A stretch of 30,265 nucleotides of DNA, taken from Dialister sp. CAG:486. Lineage in GTDB: Bacteria > Bacillota > Negativicutes > Veillonellales > Dialisteraceae. The stretch lies in the NCBI GenBank assembly GCA_000434475.1, contig FR879616.1, forward strand, positions 12,013 through 42,277, given 5' to 3'. Below, piece by piece: positions 14,333 to 23,326 of this stretch (position 1 is the first letter of the stretch; each line of letters opens with the position of its first letter). Position numbers and translations under genes: made by a program. The notes under the pieces were generated by a model. That model did not search any database, was not told where the DNA came from, and saw nothing but the letters and a program-made list of their open reading frames with translations.

Positions 14333-16057
14333 TTACTGGTTCTTTTCATGAAGCTCTGCCAGAATCTCCATGACCTTGGCTTTGCATTCTTCATACGGCA
14401 CTTCAATGGTCTCACCGCTTCGACGCAGACGGATCTCCACATTGCCGGACTGCTGCCATTTCTTGCCGATGGTCACACGGACCGGATAGCCGATGAGGTC
14501 AGCATCCTTGAACTTGATGCCTGCTCTTTCATTGCGGTCATCAAGGACCACTTCATCCGCTTTTTCTTCCATCGCATCATAGAGCTTCTTTGCCGCATCC
14601 ATGACTTCTTCCGATTTATTATTCGCCGGGACGATGACCACTTCATAAGGCGCGATCGCGACCGGCCAGATGATGCCGTCGTCATCGTGATTCTGCTCGA
14701 TGGAGGCAGCCACCGTACGTGTGACGCCGATGCCGTAGCAACCCATCACCATCGGGTGCGACTTGCCATTGTTATCGAGGTAGGTCGCCCCCAGCGCTTC
14801 GCTGTACTTGGTCCCGAGCTTGAAGACCTGTCCGACTTCGATGCCCTTCGTGATGACGATCTTGCCGCCGCAATGCGGGCAGACATCGCCTTCCTGGATC
14901 TGGCGGATGGTATCCACCTTCACATCACCGAAATCGCGCGCCGGATTCACATGGATGTAGTGTTTGTCCTTTTCATTGGCCCCGCAGCAGGCATCCTGCA
15001 TTTCCATGACCGTCTTATCACAGATGATGTCGAAATTCTTCACCTTTTTAAGGCCGATCGGGCTGATATAGCCAGCCGTCAGACCGCAGCGTTCCAGATC
15101 TTCTTCCGATGCCATATCCACATTGATCGCACCATAAATATTCTGGAGCTTTACTTCATTGACTTCATGATCGCCGCGCACCATCGCAAGGACAACGGTA
15201 TCATCGAGCTTGTAGACGACCGCCTTGACGGACTGCTTCACATCCGCATTGAGGAAGTTGCAAACCATCTCGATCGTGTGCTGCCCCGGGGTTTCTACGA
15301 TCTCTTTTTCCTTGTCATTCCGGATATCGCAGGGAATCGTCTTCGGATCGACCGCTTCAATATTCGCTGCGAAATCACAGTCTTCGCAATATACGATATC
15401 GGCTTCGCCGGAATCTGCCAGCACTTCGAATTCATGAGACGCATTGCCGCCGATCGCGCCGGAGTCTGCGATGACCGGACGGAATTTCAGTCCGCAGCGG
15501 GTGAAAATGCGCCAGTATGCATCATACATCAGTTTGTACTGCTTATCGAGACCTTCCTGATCCATATCGAAGGTGTAGCCATCCTTCATGATGAATTCGC
15601 GGCTTCTCATCAGGCCGAAACGCGGACGCTTCTCATCGCGGTACTTGTTTTGGATCTGATACACAGAGACCGGCAGCTGCTTGTAGGACGAGGTATCCAT
15701 GGAAACGAGCGTGGTCACCAGTTCTTCATGCGTCGGAGCCAGGCAATAGTCTCTGCCGTGACGATCCTGCAGCTTGAACATTTCCTCTCCATATACGGCC
15801 CAACGTCCCGTCTTCTGCCAGATCTCCGACGGCTGTACGATCGGCATCAGGATCTCCTGTGCGCCTGTCTTATTGATCTCCTCACGGATGATCTTCTTCA
15901 CTTTCTCAATGGCGCGGAAAGCCAGCGGCAGGTACGCATAGGTACCATTGGCGATCTTTCGCATCATGCCGGCTTTCAGCATGTACTTATGGCTCATGAC
16001 GACAGCGTCGGCAGGCAGTTCTCTCAGGGTCGGGCTATATAATTTGGATGCTAACAA
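14333..16057 (-). CDS. proS: Prolyl-tRNA synthetase (bacterial type)
   Basis: A 574-residue class II aminoacyl-tRNA synthetase that charges tRNA-Pro in the cytoplasm. The N-terminal catalytic core includes GTYAYLPLAFRAIEK, RPRFGLMRSREFIMKDGYTF (motif 2) and a C-terminal motif 3 region (GCYGIGVTRTVAA). An editing-type insertion domain (about residues 220-400) sits between them, typical of bacterial ProRS, and a CPHCGGK stretch is present. The anticodon-binding domain ends the protein. The length matches the family (565-575). The start codon is TTG at 16057, supported by AGGAGG 8 nt upstream and by the usual N terminus (LASKLYSPTLRE); no upstream ATG fits. It is the first gene of proS, chorismate mutase, recD2. 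Confidence 0.96.
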   Translation of the reverse strand: MLASKLYSPTLRELPADAVVMSHKYMLKAGMMRKIANGTYAYLPLAFRAIEKVKKIIREEINKTGAQEILMPIVQPSEIWQKTGRWAVYGEEMFKLQDRHGRDYCLAPTHEELVTTLVSMDTSSYKQLPVSVYQIQNKYRDEKRPRFGLMRSREFIMKDGYTFDMDQEGLDKQYKLMYDAYWRIFTRCGLKFRPVIADSGAIGGNASHEFEVLADSGEADIVYCEDCDFAANIEAVDPKTIPCDIRNDKEKEIVETPGQHTIEMVCNFLNADVKQSVKAVVYKLDDTVVLAMVRGDHEVNEVKLQNIYGAINVDMASEEDLERCGLTAGYISPIGLKKVKNFDIICDKTVMEMQDACCGANEKDKHYIHVNPARDFGDVKVDTIRQIQEGDVCPHCGGKIVITKGIEVGQVFKLGTKYSEALGATYLDNNGKSHPMVMGCYGIGVTRTVAASIEQNHDDDGIIWPVAIAPYEVVIVPANNKSEEVMDAAKKLYDAMEEKADEVVLDDRNERAGIKFKDADLIGYPVRVTIGKKWQQSGNVEIRLRRSGETIEVPYEECKAKVMEILAELHEKNQ

Positions 16058-16077
16058 TGAAATCTCCTCCTAGACAT

Positions 16078-16127
16078 GAAATGAAGATCTATATTTTCAT
16101 TTCGGCAAATAGATTTCTTCTATTATA
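16078..16127 (-). promoter_or_regulatory. Probable promoter and leader hairpin of proS
   Basis: A perfect TATAAT lies at 16122-16127 on the minus strand, with only a weak -35 (TAGCAA). The predicted leader, about 58 nt, carries an 8-bp hairpin, GAAATGAA paired with TTCATTTC (16078-16103), just before the Shine-Dalgarno. The leader is too short for a T-box and contains no T-box sequence. Confidence 0.4.
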
Positions 16128-16213
16128 TAGCTTTTAGAAAAAATTTGCTATGAAAAAGTAATTCGGGATGCACAGCTCCTCCGGCATCGTTATCTTTTCT
16201 TTGAGCGAAGCCT

Positions 16214-16262
16214 CCGCAATCAAAAAACGGCCTTCCTTTCGGAAAGCCGTTTTTGATTGCGG
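16214..16262 (-). terminator. Terminator of the ybjN-like gene
   Basis: A long hairpin pairs CCGCAATCAAAAA-type ends and ACGGC/GCCGT with GGAAAG or TTCC around a TTTC loop. It begins within 10 bp of the stop codon and has T5-T6 on the minus strand. It is symmetric enough to act in both directions. Confidence 0.8.
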
Positions 16263-16270
16263 AAGAGACA

Positions 16271-16717
16271 TTATTTCCAAGCCTGCTTCATGATGTTTTT
16301 GTATTCATTGTTCAGATGATCGACGATGACATCGAGGATGACACGGACGATTTCTGCGTCAAAGCTCTCGTTCGTGCTCGGAAGGCACGCATCGAGGAAA
16401 ATGCTGCCGTCTTCTGCTGCTACATACTTGAAGACCTTGTAGCTGCGATTCAGCTGGTTCAGGTATTCGAGAAGGGCGAGCTTATTTTCATCTTTCAGGA
16501 GCTGGCTTCCGATCTGGACGCGGATGATGGTGTAGATGGTATTGTCTGTGATGATGCCGAGCGGAATGGTCTGTCCTTCGACCTTCAGGTTCGACTGGAA
16601 TACAACGGTATCTGCGTCATCTTTCATTTCATTTTTGACGAAAAAGTCCATTTTGTTTGCCTTTGTGTAGGCTTCGAATTTCTGGGCTTTCAGGTTGACT
16701 CTTTTTTCTTCTGCCAT
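16271..16717 (-). CDS. YbjN-domain protein
   Basis: A 148-residue predicted cytoplasmic protein of the YbjN-like fold (related to type III secretion chaperones), of unclear function. The visible pattern is FQSNLKVEGQTIPLGIITDN, then LLEYLNQLNRSYKVFKYVAAEDGSIFLDA and a C-terminal helix FDAEIVRVILDVIVDHLNN, matching the alpha-beta-alpha layout of YbjN proteins. I chose ATG at 16717 because GGAGG lies 9 nt upstream; the reading frame is open further upstream without a start supported by a ribosome binding site. It lies between the TGS/kinase-like gene and proS, each with its own spacing, and has its own terminator. Confidence 0.75.
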   Translation of the reverse strand: MAEEKRVNLKAQKFEAYTKANKMDFFVKNEMKDDADTVVFQSNLKVEGQTIPLGIITDNTIYTIIRVQIGSQLLKDENKLALLEYLNQLNRSYKVFKYVAAEDGSIFLDACLPSTNESFDAEIVRVILDVIVDHLNNEYKNIMKQAWK

Positions 16718-16988
16718 GATGCATGACCTCCAAATAGAAATGAGAATTTTCTTAAAGCTGTTTCTATTGTACCTTGTCTTGCAAAAGATTGCTAGTGGGA
16801 GAATGGGAAAGTGATACGGATCCACGGGAGCTGACGATCTGCCTTCCCGATAAGGAGAACGCTGACCGTGCGGAAAAGCAGCAGATATTCGGCATCGACT
16901 GTCCTTCATTTGCGGCGCAGCCGCCGCTATTTCTCATCCCGCAGTTCTCATGCAAGCAGAGCTTTCATTCGGGATCCATGAGAAAGCC
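16718..16988. other. Spacer with repeat fragments
   Basis: It contains GCGGCGCAGCCGCCGC (about 16912-16927), TTTCTCATCCCGCAGTTCTC and a GAGCTTTCATTC motif (about 16959-16970). These are inverse fragments of the GCGGCGC and composite repeats. No gene is supported. Confidence 0.5.
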
Positions 16989-18641
16989 CTACCGATTCAG
17001 GAACGACCTTCCCAGCCCTTGATAGCCGACAAATTCGCGAAGCAGCGAATGATCCGGCACCAGCGATGCATCCAGCTCACGGAAGGGCGCGAGAAATTCC
17101 AAAAGGCGCCGGGCTTCCCCATAGGCAGGGCTATCCTTGGATATTTCCTCTAAAAACGGCTTTACGATCCGTTTCAGAACAGGGATCTCATAAAGAAGTG
17201 CGGAATTAAATACAATGTCAGCGCGTCCCTGGAAGTGAAAAATGTTCCGTTCTTCTCCTTTACGGACGCCTGGCCAGGAAGAGATCGTCTTTTCCGGAGG
17301 GTTTCCGCGGAACTGCATATCTCTCACCATACGGCGAAGAAGCCGCGTGTCCGAGGTCGATATACGGTTATGGTGGTTAATGGTGATCTGTGTCAGTGCG
17401 GAAAGGTAGATATGCATGCACTGGTAGCCGGGGACAAAATAGGTGAGGCGCGGATTCAGTGCATGAAGCCCTTCCACAAGGATCGGCTGCCCCTTCCCGA
17501 GCGTCACGGGCGGCGCATTCCACTCCTTTTTCCCAGTGATGAAATTGAAAGTCGGAAGCCGCACCGGCTTTCCTTCCAAAAGTGCGGTGATATCTCCTTC
17601 GAAACGGTCCAGATCAAGCGCGTGGATATCTTCCCAGTCTTCCCCCTGCATTTCGCTTCGATCGCGGAAATAGTCATCCAGCGAGATCATGACAGGATGC
17701 GCCCCATTCACCTGCAGGTGGACGATGAGACGCTTCATGAAGGTGGTCTTGCCGGAGGATGACGGCCCTGCCGTACAGACGAGACGAATTCTGGGCTTCG
17801 CCTCACAGATCGTATCTGCAAGCTCTGCCAGCTTTTTCTCATGCAGCGCTTCCGCGATAGAGATGTAGTCGAGAATTTTACCATTCTCGATAGAAGCATT
17901 GAGCTGCGCCAGATTCTGGCAGCCGATAAGCTCGGACCAGTTCTGGCTTTCGAGGAAGACCTTCGCAAAGAGCGGGTCCTCTTCCTCATCCTGAGCCAGA
18001 TGAAAATCCTCATCCGGAAGGCGCAGCAGAAATCCCGGCGCATAAGACTTCAGCGCAAAAAGCCGCACAAAGCTCATATCCGGCAAAAGAGGGCCGAAGA
18101 AATAGTCGATCACACGCCCGCACTGGTCGACATTGATCGTATTCCCGGCGAGCTCACCTGCCAGCTCTGCATCCTCTTCCCGCCCTTTGATGCGAAGGAA
18201 GGCCATCGCACGTTTCTTTCCGACGACGAGCTTGGTGATATCGCGTCCCTCTTCGGAAATTTCACGCATCCGTGCCGCCAGCCGATCCAGCTCCTTCTTG
18301 AGCGGTACATGACCGTCTTCGAATTCACAGTACAGCGATTTTCCCAGCGAATGCTTCACGAGGACATCTGCCCCTTCTCCATAGATCTCTTCCACAGCAC
18401 ATACGAGAAGCATGATCGCACTTCTCACATACGCCTGGTGCGCTTTTGGCGCCGAAAGAGGGATCCATCGCACATCTCCGCCGGAGGGAAACGGTGTCTG
18501 GAAATCAAGAAGCTCGCCATCCATCTCTGCCAGCACCGCCGCCTCCTTCCCCCTTGTACCGCGGACCATATTCCATAAATTTTGCGGTGTCGCACCGTCA
18601 AAAAAGTCAAAACTTCTGCCTTCACAGGTGATATGGATCAT
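16989..18641 (-). CDS. TGS-domain uridine-kinase-like nucleoside kinase
   Basis: A 550-residue protein with the fused layout TGS-like N terminus, threonyl-tRNA-synthetase-like second domain and C-terminal uridine kinase/phosphoribulokinase-type P-loop domain. Seen in sequence: the N-terminal part MIHITCEGRSFDFFDG (TGS-like), a ThrRS-like stretch VKHSLGKSLYCEF, Walker A GPSSSGKTT (about residue 290-298) followed by ISLDDYFRDR, and FNFITGKKEW with the family's substrate-loop appearance. Proteins of this layout are common in Firmicutes and Thermotoga and are annotated as nucleoside kinases; the true substrate is not settled. The start ATG has AAAGGAG 9 nt upstream. Confidence 0.88.
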   Translation of the reverse strand: MIHITCEGRSFDFFDGATPQNLWNMVRGTRGKEAAVLAEMDGELLDFQTPFPSGGDVRWIPLSAPKAHQAYVRSAIMLLVCAVEEIYGEGADVLVKHSLGKSLYCEFEDGHVPLKKELDRLAARMREISEEGRDITKLVVGKKRAMAFLRIKGREEDAELAGELAGNTINVDQCGRVIDYFFGPLLPDMSFVRLFALKSYAPGFLLRLPDEDFHLAQDEEEDPLFAKVFLESQNWSELIGCQNLAQLNASIENGKILDYISIAEALHEKKLAELADTICEAKPRIRLVCTAGPSSSGKTTFMKRLIVHLQVNGAHPVMISLDDYFRDRSEMQGEDWEDIHALDLDRFEGDITALLEGKPVRLPTFNFITGKKEWNAPPVTLGKGQPILVEGLHALNPRLTYFVPGYQCMHIYLSALTQITINHHNRISTSDTRLLRRMVRDMQFRGNPPEKTISSWPGVRKGEERNIFHFQGRADIVFNSALLYEIPVLKRIVKPFLEEISKDSPAYGEARRLLEFLAPFRELDASLVPDHSLLREFVGYQGLGRSFLNR

Positions 18642-18670
18642 GGAAATCAGCTCCTTTACCGGATTACTTC

Positions 18671-18700
18671 AGGAAAACACAGATACCATTTGATCAGATT
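18671..18700. repeat. Decayed end of the 167-bp element family
   Basis: AGGAAAACACAGATACCATT is similar to the 167-bp element end (AGGAAACACTGATTAAAT). It lies about 30 bp upstream of the TGS-kinase start. Related short copies are at 19908-19957 and 24580-24588. Confidence 0.45.
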
Positions 18701-18730
18701 TCATGGGGTAAGTTTGGAAGCAGGGATGCG

Positions 18731-18864
18731 TGGCTAGGGATTAGGGGTACCGAGCGACTGGTGACTAGTGGCTTGAATACTACTTTCGGGCATCGTCCCA
18801 TATATATTTGCGGCGAAGCCGCCACCTTCATTCCTCATTCCTCATTCCTCATTCCTCATTCGCG
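18731..18864. repeat. Composite intergenic repeat, copy 2
   Basis: The same block order as 5935-6088: TAGGGATTAGGGG, GCGACTGGTGACTAGTGG, GAATACTACTTTCGGGCATC, CCCATATATA, TTGCGGCGAAGCCGCCACC, then four exact CATTCCT heptamers (18829-18856) and CATTCGCGCA. It lies just downstream of gluQ. Confidence 0.85.
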
Positions 18865-18938
18865 CAAATCTTTCATTCAGGGGCAAGGAGCGTTACGCCC
18901 TATAAGCCACCCCTCTATGGCCTCATTATAGCCGTTTT

Positions 18939-19898
18939 TTAGACCTGCGTCACCACGATATGCGGCAAAGACAGGTGCTTCAGCTTCTCAAAGCCGACAT
19001 TCCGAGCCGCTTCCTCTGCGGATACGGGCATCGGCTTTGGAAGCGCGCCTGCATAATACAGAAGGAGTCCGATGATATCAGAAGGCTTCTTGCCCTCTGC
19101 CTTCATTTCACGAAGAGTGAGACCTTTCTGACGCTTCGAGAGCCGGACCCCCTCCGCATCAACGAGAAGAGGCAGATGTCCGTAAGTCGGAACATGGGCA
19201 ACTCCCAATTTTTTCAGCAGATAGAGCTGATAAAAGGTCGAGGAGAGAAGGTCATTCCCCCGGAAAACATGCGTCATCCCCATCGCTGCATCATCGACGG
19301 ATACGGCGAGCTGATAAGCGACCATGCCATCTGCACGCCGAAGGACAAAGTCATCGATGCCGGGACGGAGCACGCATGTCTCCTCTCCGCAGAAAAGATC
19401 TCTGAAGGACATGCGGCTTTCCTCCATACGAAGGCGCCAGGAGGGCGCCTTCCCCTTTTCTCTGTCCGCGACTTCTTCCGCACTCAGACGGCGGCAGTGT
19501 CCATCATAGACCGGCAGTCCCTCTCCTTCATGCGGCGCAGAGGCGATGCTGTGGAGACGGGCACGGCTGCAGAAGCAGGGATAGACCTCCCCCGCTTCTT
19601 TCCACCGATCCATGATTTTCTGATAGAGAGGAAATCGGAGACTCTGGACGGGCGTCCCATACGAATAGCTCCCGCCGGGGCCTTCGTCGTAGGAAAGACC
19701 CATCCATGCGAGGTCTTCTTTGATCCCCTCTATGTATTCCGCGTGGCTTCGCTGCCGGTCGATGTCTTCGATACGCAGCACGATCGCCCCTCCATGCTGG
19801 CGTGTCCAGAGCCAGTTCAAAAAAGCGACCCAGATATTCCCAAGATGCATATATCCCGTGGGGCTCGGCGCAAAGCGGGTACGAATGGCTGTCTGCAT
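18939..19898 (-). CDS. gluQ: Glutamyl-Q tRNA(Asp) synthetase
   Basis: A 319-residue GluRS-like protein lacking the anticodon-binding domain. Such proteins (GluQ-RS) attach glutamate to the queuosine base of tRNA-Asp. Visible features: the class I HIGH-type motif PSPTGYMHLGN (residues 11-21), VLRIEDIDRQR, a zinc-type YPCFCSRARLHS followed by YDGHCRRLSAEE, and the KMSKS-like RLSKRQKGL near the C terminus. The protein ends soon after this, at about the length expected for GluQ-RS (290-320) and well short of the 470 residues of a true GluRS. The start ATG has AAGGAG 7 nt upstream. Its presence suggests that the cell makes queuosine-modified tRNA. Confidence 0.9.
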   Translation of the reverse strand: MQTAIRTRFAPSPTGYMHLGNIWVAFLNWLWTRQHGGAIVLRIEDIDRQRSHAEYIEGIKEDLAWMGLSYDEGPGGSYSYGTPVQSLRFPLYQKIMDRWKEAGEVYPCFCSRARLHSIASAPHEGEGLPVYDGHCRRLSAEEVADREKGKAPSWRLRMEESRMSFRDLFCGEETCVLRPGIDDFVLRRADGMVAYQLAVSVDDAAMGMTHVFRGNDLLSSTFYQLYLLKKLGVAHVPTYGHLPLLVDAEGVRLSKRQKGLTLREMKAEGKKPSDIIGLLLYYAGALPKPMPVSAEEAARNVGFEKLKHLSLPHIVVTQV

Positions 19899-19907
19899 AG
19901 CGTCTCC

Positions 19908-19957
19908 TTAGGAAAACACAGATCCCATCATTGTCAGATCACATCAGCGTTTTCTCA
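19908..19957. repeat. Short internally deleted copy of the 167-bp element family
   Basis: It reads TTAGGAAAACACAGAT, then TTGTCAGAT, then ATCAGCGTTTTCT. The two ends are inverted repeats of each other and resemble the terminal repeats of the 167-bp element; the middle (TTGTCAGAT) matches copy A after its left end. It overlaps the gluQ ribosome binding region. Confidence 0.5.
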
Positions 19958-19964
19958 ATGATAC

Positions 19965-19994
19965 AAAAGGAGGCTCAAGCATTTGAGCCTCCTT
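19965..19994 (-). terminator. Terminator of the M16C peptidase gene
   Basis: A perfect 12-bp stem, AAGGAGGCTCAA with TTGAGCCTCCTT and loop GCAT, is followed by TTTTG on the minus strand. It lies about 130 bp past the stop at 20122. Confidence 0.82.
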
Positions 19995-20121
19995 GGTGGT
20001 AAAAATGATAAGGGATCTGGGGTGAGGTGCAGCGGGCTTTGCAGGTACATCGCAGATGAAGCAGGCAAATACCATCTCAGAGAGATCTCCTGCCGCCTTC
20101 ATTCCTCATCCCTGATCTGAC

Positions 20122-23092
20122 TTACTCCGGCATAGAGAGGACTTTCCTGAAAAGTGCCTTATCCCGCTGGATCTTTTCCTCGCTTCCCATGCAGCAGATG
20201 TAGGGATCATCGATGATGCTCTTGACGAGCGGAGCAAGAGCACGGATATCCTTCACTTCGCAGGAGATGATCTCGCTGCGGATCCGCATACGGTCTTCTC
20301 GGGTATTGCCATTCAGGTAGTGGAGCATCGCACGCTCGCCCTTCATGGACGGGGTGAGCTGGATCTCATCCGCTGCCATGGTACCGATGACGTACTTGGT
20401 CATTTCACGTTCGGACAATTCGAGTGTTTCCAGATATTCCGGAAGGTCTTTGTACGTCTCGAGCGTTTCCTTCAGATTTGGGTCACGGTATGAGCAGAGA
20501 AGGGACGTACCATCGCGCAGGAACTGTGTGAAAGCGCCATACGCACCGCCAAGGACACGGACTTTCTTCCAGAGGTACTCATAGCGAAGGATGGTTTCCA
20601 TGACACGAAGCGTGCCGGTATAGGTAAAGCCATGATCGCGGAAGTTGCCGCCTTTGGCCACGTACTGGACCTTGCCGGAGGTCAGGAAGGCTTCATTGAT
20701 CTCCTTGGCCGGGAAATCGAAGAGATGGGCTTCCTTCTTCTCCCCTTCCGGCATATCACCCAAGATGAGGCCGAGGCAGCGATCGACAGCCTGCTTTTCT
20801 TCCGCTTCGCCTGTAGTGGCAAAGAACATATGGCTTCTCGTGAAGATCTTCTTCGCGACAGCCGAGAGCTTCTCGGCGACTTCCTCTGCCTGACCGTCAT
20901 ACGTCTTGACAAGGTCTGCCAGGAAATAGTAGAACGTCATGCCGGCCTGCTCAGAGAACTGTGCCGTCTTGGAGAAATAGGATGCAAGGCGTCCCATGGT
21001 GAGATTATGCCCACGGGAGAAGGCGGTCATATCCCATTCCGATTTTTCTTCCAAGAGAAGCTCCTTCAGCCGTTTCGTATCCCGGAAGGATGTATGATTG
21101 ATGACTTCTCCCAGCAGGTCCATGAGCCGTTCAGCCTTTGAGGTGAGTGCTTTGCCTCTTGCGACCATGAATGGCTTATATTTCGATGCGTCATTGATAT
21201 CGCCGATGCAGGAGATCTGGAAGCTGATGCCGCCGGTATACGCATTGGAGATTCGCGCAAGTTCTGTGTAGCTGTGCTTTTCCGTATCCAAGCTGCGAAG
21301 CATCCCGGCAAGGAGGACGGCATACGGGATCTCTTCCTCGGTGAGGTCATAGAGATCGAAATACATTGTGACGTAGGAGATCCCCGTCGTGTGAATATCA
21401 TAGTGGAAGTGGCGGATACCGGAGATGGTCTCTTCTTCAAGCACTTCCTCCTCGATCTCCCGTTTCAGGTCTTCGCGGGACAGGAGCGGAATGGTCTTCA
21501 GGGCTTCCTCCGTTTCCATGGATGCCTGACGCTTCTTCAATGCTTTGGTGGACGCCATGATGTCTTCGAGCTGCTCGTCGGTGAGACTCAGCTTGTACGC
21601 AGCGAGCTTTTCTGCCGTTGCCGCATTATTCTTCTCCGTCAGTCCCTTTTCCGGCTTCATGGTGATCAGGACTTGATGCGGATTCTTGATGACGTACTTC
21701 AGGAGAAGGCTTTCGAAATAGCCATTCTGGATCCCTTCGCGAAGCTCTTTGATGTCATCGATATAGCGCAGTGCCGCCATCGGGTCACGGTCATAGAGCC
21801 AGAGATCCATCGCGCGCACGCCGTAGAAAAGTCCTTTCGGACGTCCCTGATAATCGTTTTCACGCGAGGTGAATTCCGTACGGTTCAGTGCGGCATCGAG
21901 CATATCCTTGTCGATGCCGTCAAGAGCGAGCGTGCGCAGCGTCCCGTCGATGACCTGGGCAAACTGCTCCTGCTTCTCCACTTCCGAGCCTGTCACCTCG
22001 ATGGTCCAGACAGGCTGCTTGTAGCTGTCACAATAGCCGCCGGACAGGTCGCTTCCAAGGCCGGCATCCATGACTGCTTTCTTCAGCGGTGCGCCATCCA
22101 TATCAATCAGGACATAGTTCAGAATGCGGAAAGCGAGCGATTCCTTCGTAGACATATGGTCGCTTGCTGCGATGTAGAGGGCATGGATGGCCTTCCCCTT
22201 TTCGCTTTCCTGTTCTGCGATCCCATACGGGCAGGTCGCCGATACCCTTTTCTTAAAGCCGGACTGCGTGCGGACGGCCGAGTCCACATTGCGGCGGGGA
22301 AAAAAAGACAGGTATTCCTCATCGATATAAGCCAGCGTCTTTTCGATAAGACAGGTATTCCTCATCGATATAAGCCAGCGTCTTTTCGATATCCATATCG
22401 CCATAAAGGTAGATATAGCTGTTCGACGGATGATAGAAGCGTCGGTGGAATTCAGTAAATTCCCGGAAAGAGAGCATCGGGATGACTTCCGGATCCCCGC
22501 CGGACTCCACGCCATAGGTATTATCCGGGAAGAGACGCTCTGTCGCACGGTCTTCCATGATGGCTTCCGGCGAAGAGAGCGCACCTTTCATTTCATTGTA
22601 GACGACACCATTGTACGTCAGCAGCGCCTCTTTGTTTTCCAGCTCATAGTGCCAGCCTTCCTGCATCAGGATCTGCGGATCCTTGAGGCAATTCGGATAG
22701 AAGACGGCATCGAGATATACATCCATCAGGTTATGGAAATCGACCATATTGCGGCTGGCGATCGGATACATGGTCTTATCCGGCCAGGTGATCGCATTGA
22801 GGAACGTATTGAGAGAGCCTTTCGCGAGCTCGACAAAGGGTTCCTTCAGCGGATATTTCCGAGAGCCGCAGAGCGTCGAGTGCTCCATGATATGCGGCGT
22901 ACCCTTGGAATTATCCGGCGTCGTGCGGAAACAAATATAAAAAACTTTATTATCATCGTCGCTGTCCAGATACAGAAGACGGGCACCGCTTTTCACGTGC
23001 TCCATCAGGTAGGCATCGGCATTGACTTCTTCAATATGGGACATGCGGCTGACACGAAATCCGTGCACCAGGTCTCCATCATTCCATTTCAT
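20122..23092 (-). pseudogene. M16C-family zinc metallopeptidase, frameshifted by a 43-bp duplication
   Basis: A PreP/Cym1-like (M16C) insulinase-family peptidase that would degrade peptides in a closed chamber. The N-terminal part has the inverted zinc motif HIMEH (residues 67-71), CGSRKYPLKEPF and the downstream acidic ligand region GVVYNEMKGALSSPEA. The start ATG at 23092 has AAGGAG 8 nt upstream. The frame then breaks at an exact 43-bp tandem duplication (22306-22348 and 22349-22391). Reading from the start gives a 257-residue product; the rest is open in another frame down to 20122. Removing one copy gives 2928 bp, a 975-residue ORF, the usual family length. The two frames join as DMDIEKTLAYIDEEYLSFFP. 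So the gene is broken as sequenced: a recent mutation, a phase-variable switch or an assembly error. Confidence 0.9.
22306..22391. repeat. Exact 43-bp tandem duplication inside the M16C gene
   Basis: Two identical 43-bp units lie head to tail. 43 is not a multiple of 3, so the second copy shifts the reading frame. The last codons of each unit encode EKTLAYIDEEYLS in one frame. Confidence 0.95.
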
Positions 23093-23279
23093 TTGATCTC
23101 TCCTTATCGGTTGCTGATAATTGTTGCGTAAAAAGGTGCCAAAGGCTGCCCAAGCGGCTTTTCCCCATGGTGCAAGCACTCCGCAGTGCTTGATCCTATA
23201 TAAAAATCCCGGGATGAGCGCTGCCAATGAGTGGATCCGTATTTCCTTTCCCTTTGCATCTTTTTCCTTTCGTTCACAA

Positions 23280-23310
23280 GAAAAAGCGCAGGAAATTCCT
23301 GTGCTTTTTC
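23280..23310 (-). terminator. Terminator of lysC
   Basis: Arms GAAAAAGCGCAGGAA and TTCCTGTGCTTTTTC form a stem with one G-T wobble. On the minus strand it begins 17 bp past the lysC stop and ends in a T-run. Confidence 0.82.
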
Positions 23311-23326
23311 CACAAGCATCTATTTA

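Noticed and set aside
14051..16042. 663-codon plus-strand ORF antisense to proS
   Set aside because: It is a shadow of proS: composition is rich in His, Arg, Asp and Ile runs, and it has no ribosome binding site or family motif. The same holds for the long plus-strand frames at 22-1254, 2643-3413, 21274-22458, 23231-24550 and 25611-26669.
16058..16200. T-box regulating proS
   Set aside because: No T-box consensus (AGGGTGGNACCGCG) and no long leader; only a small hairpin is present.
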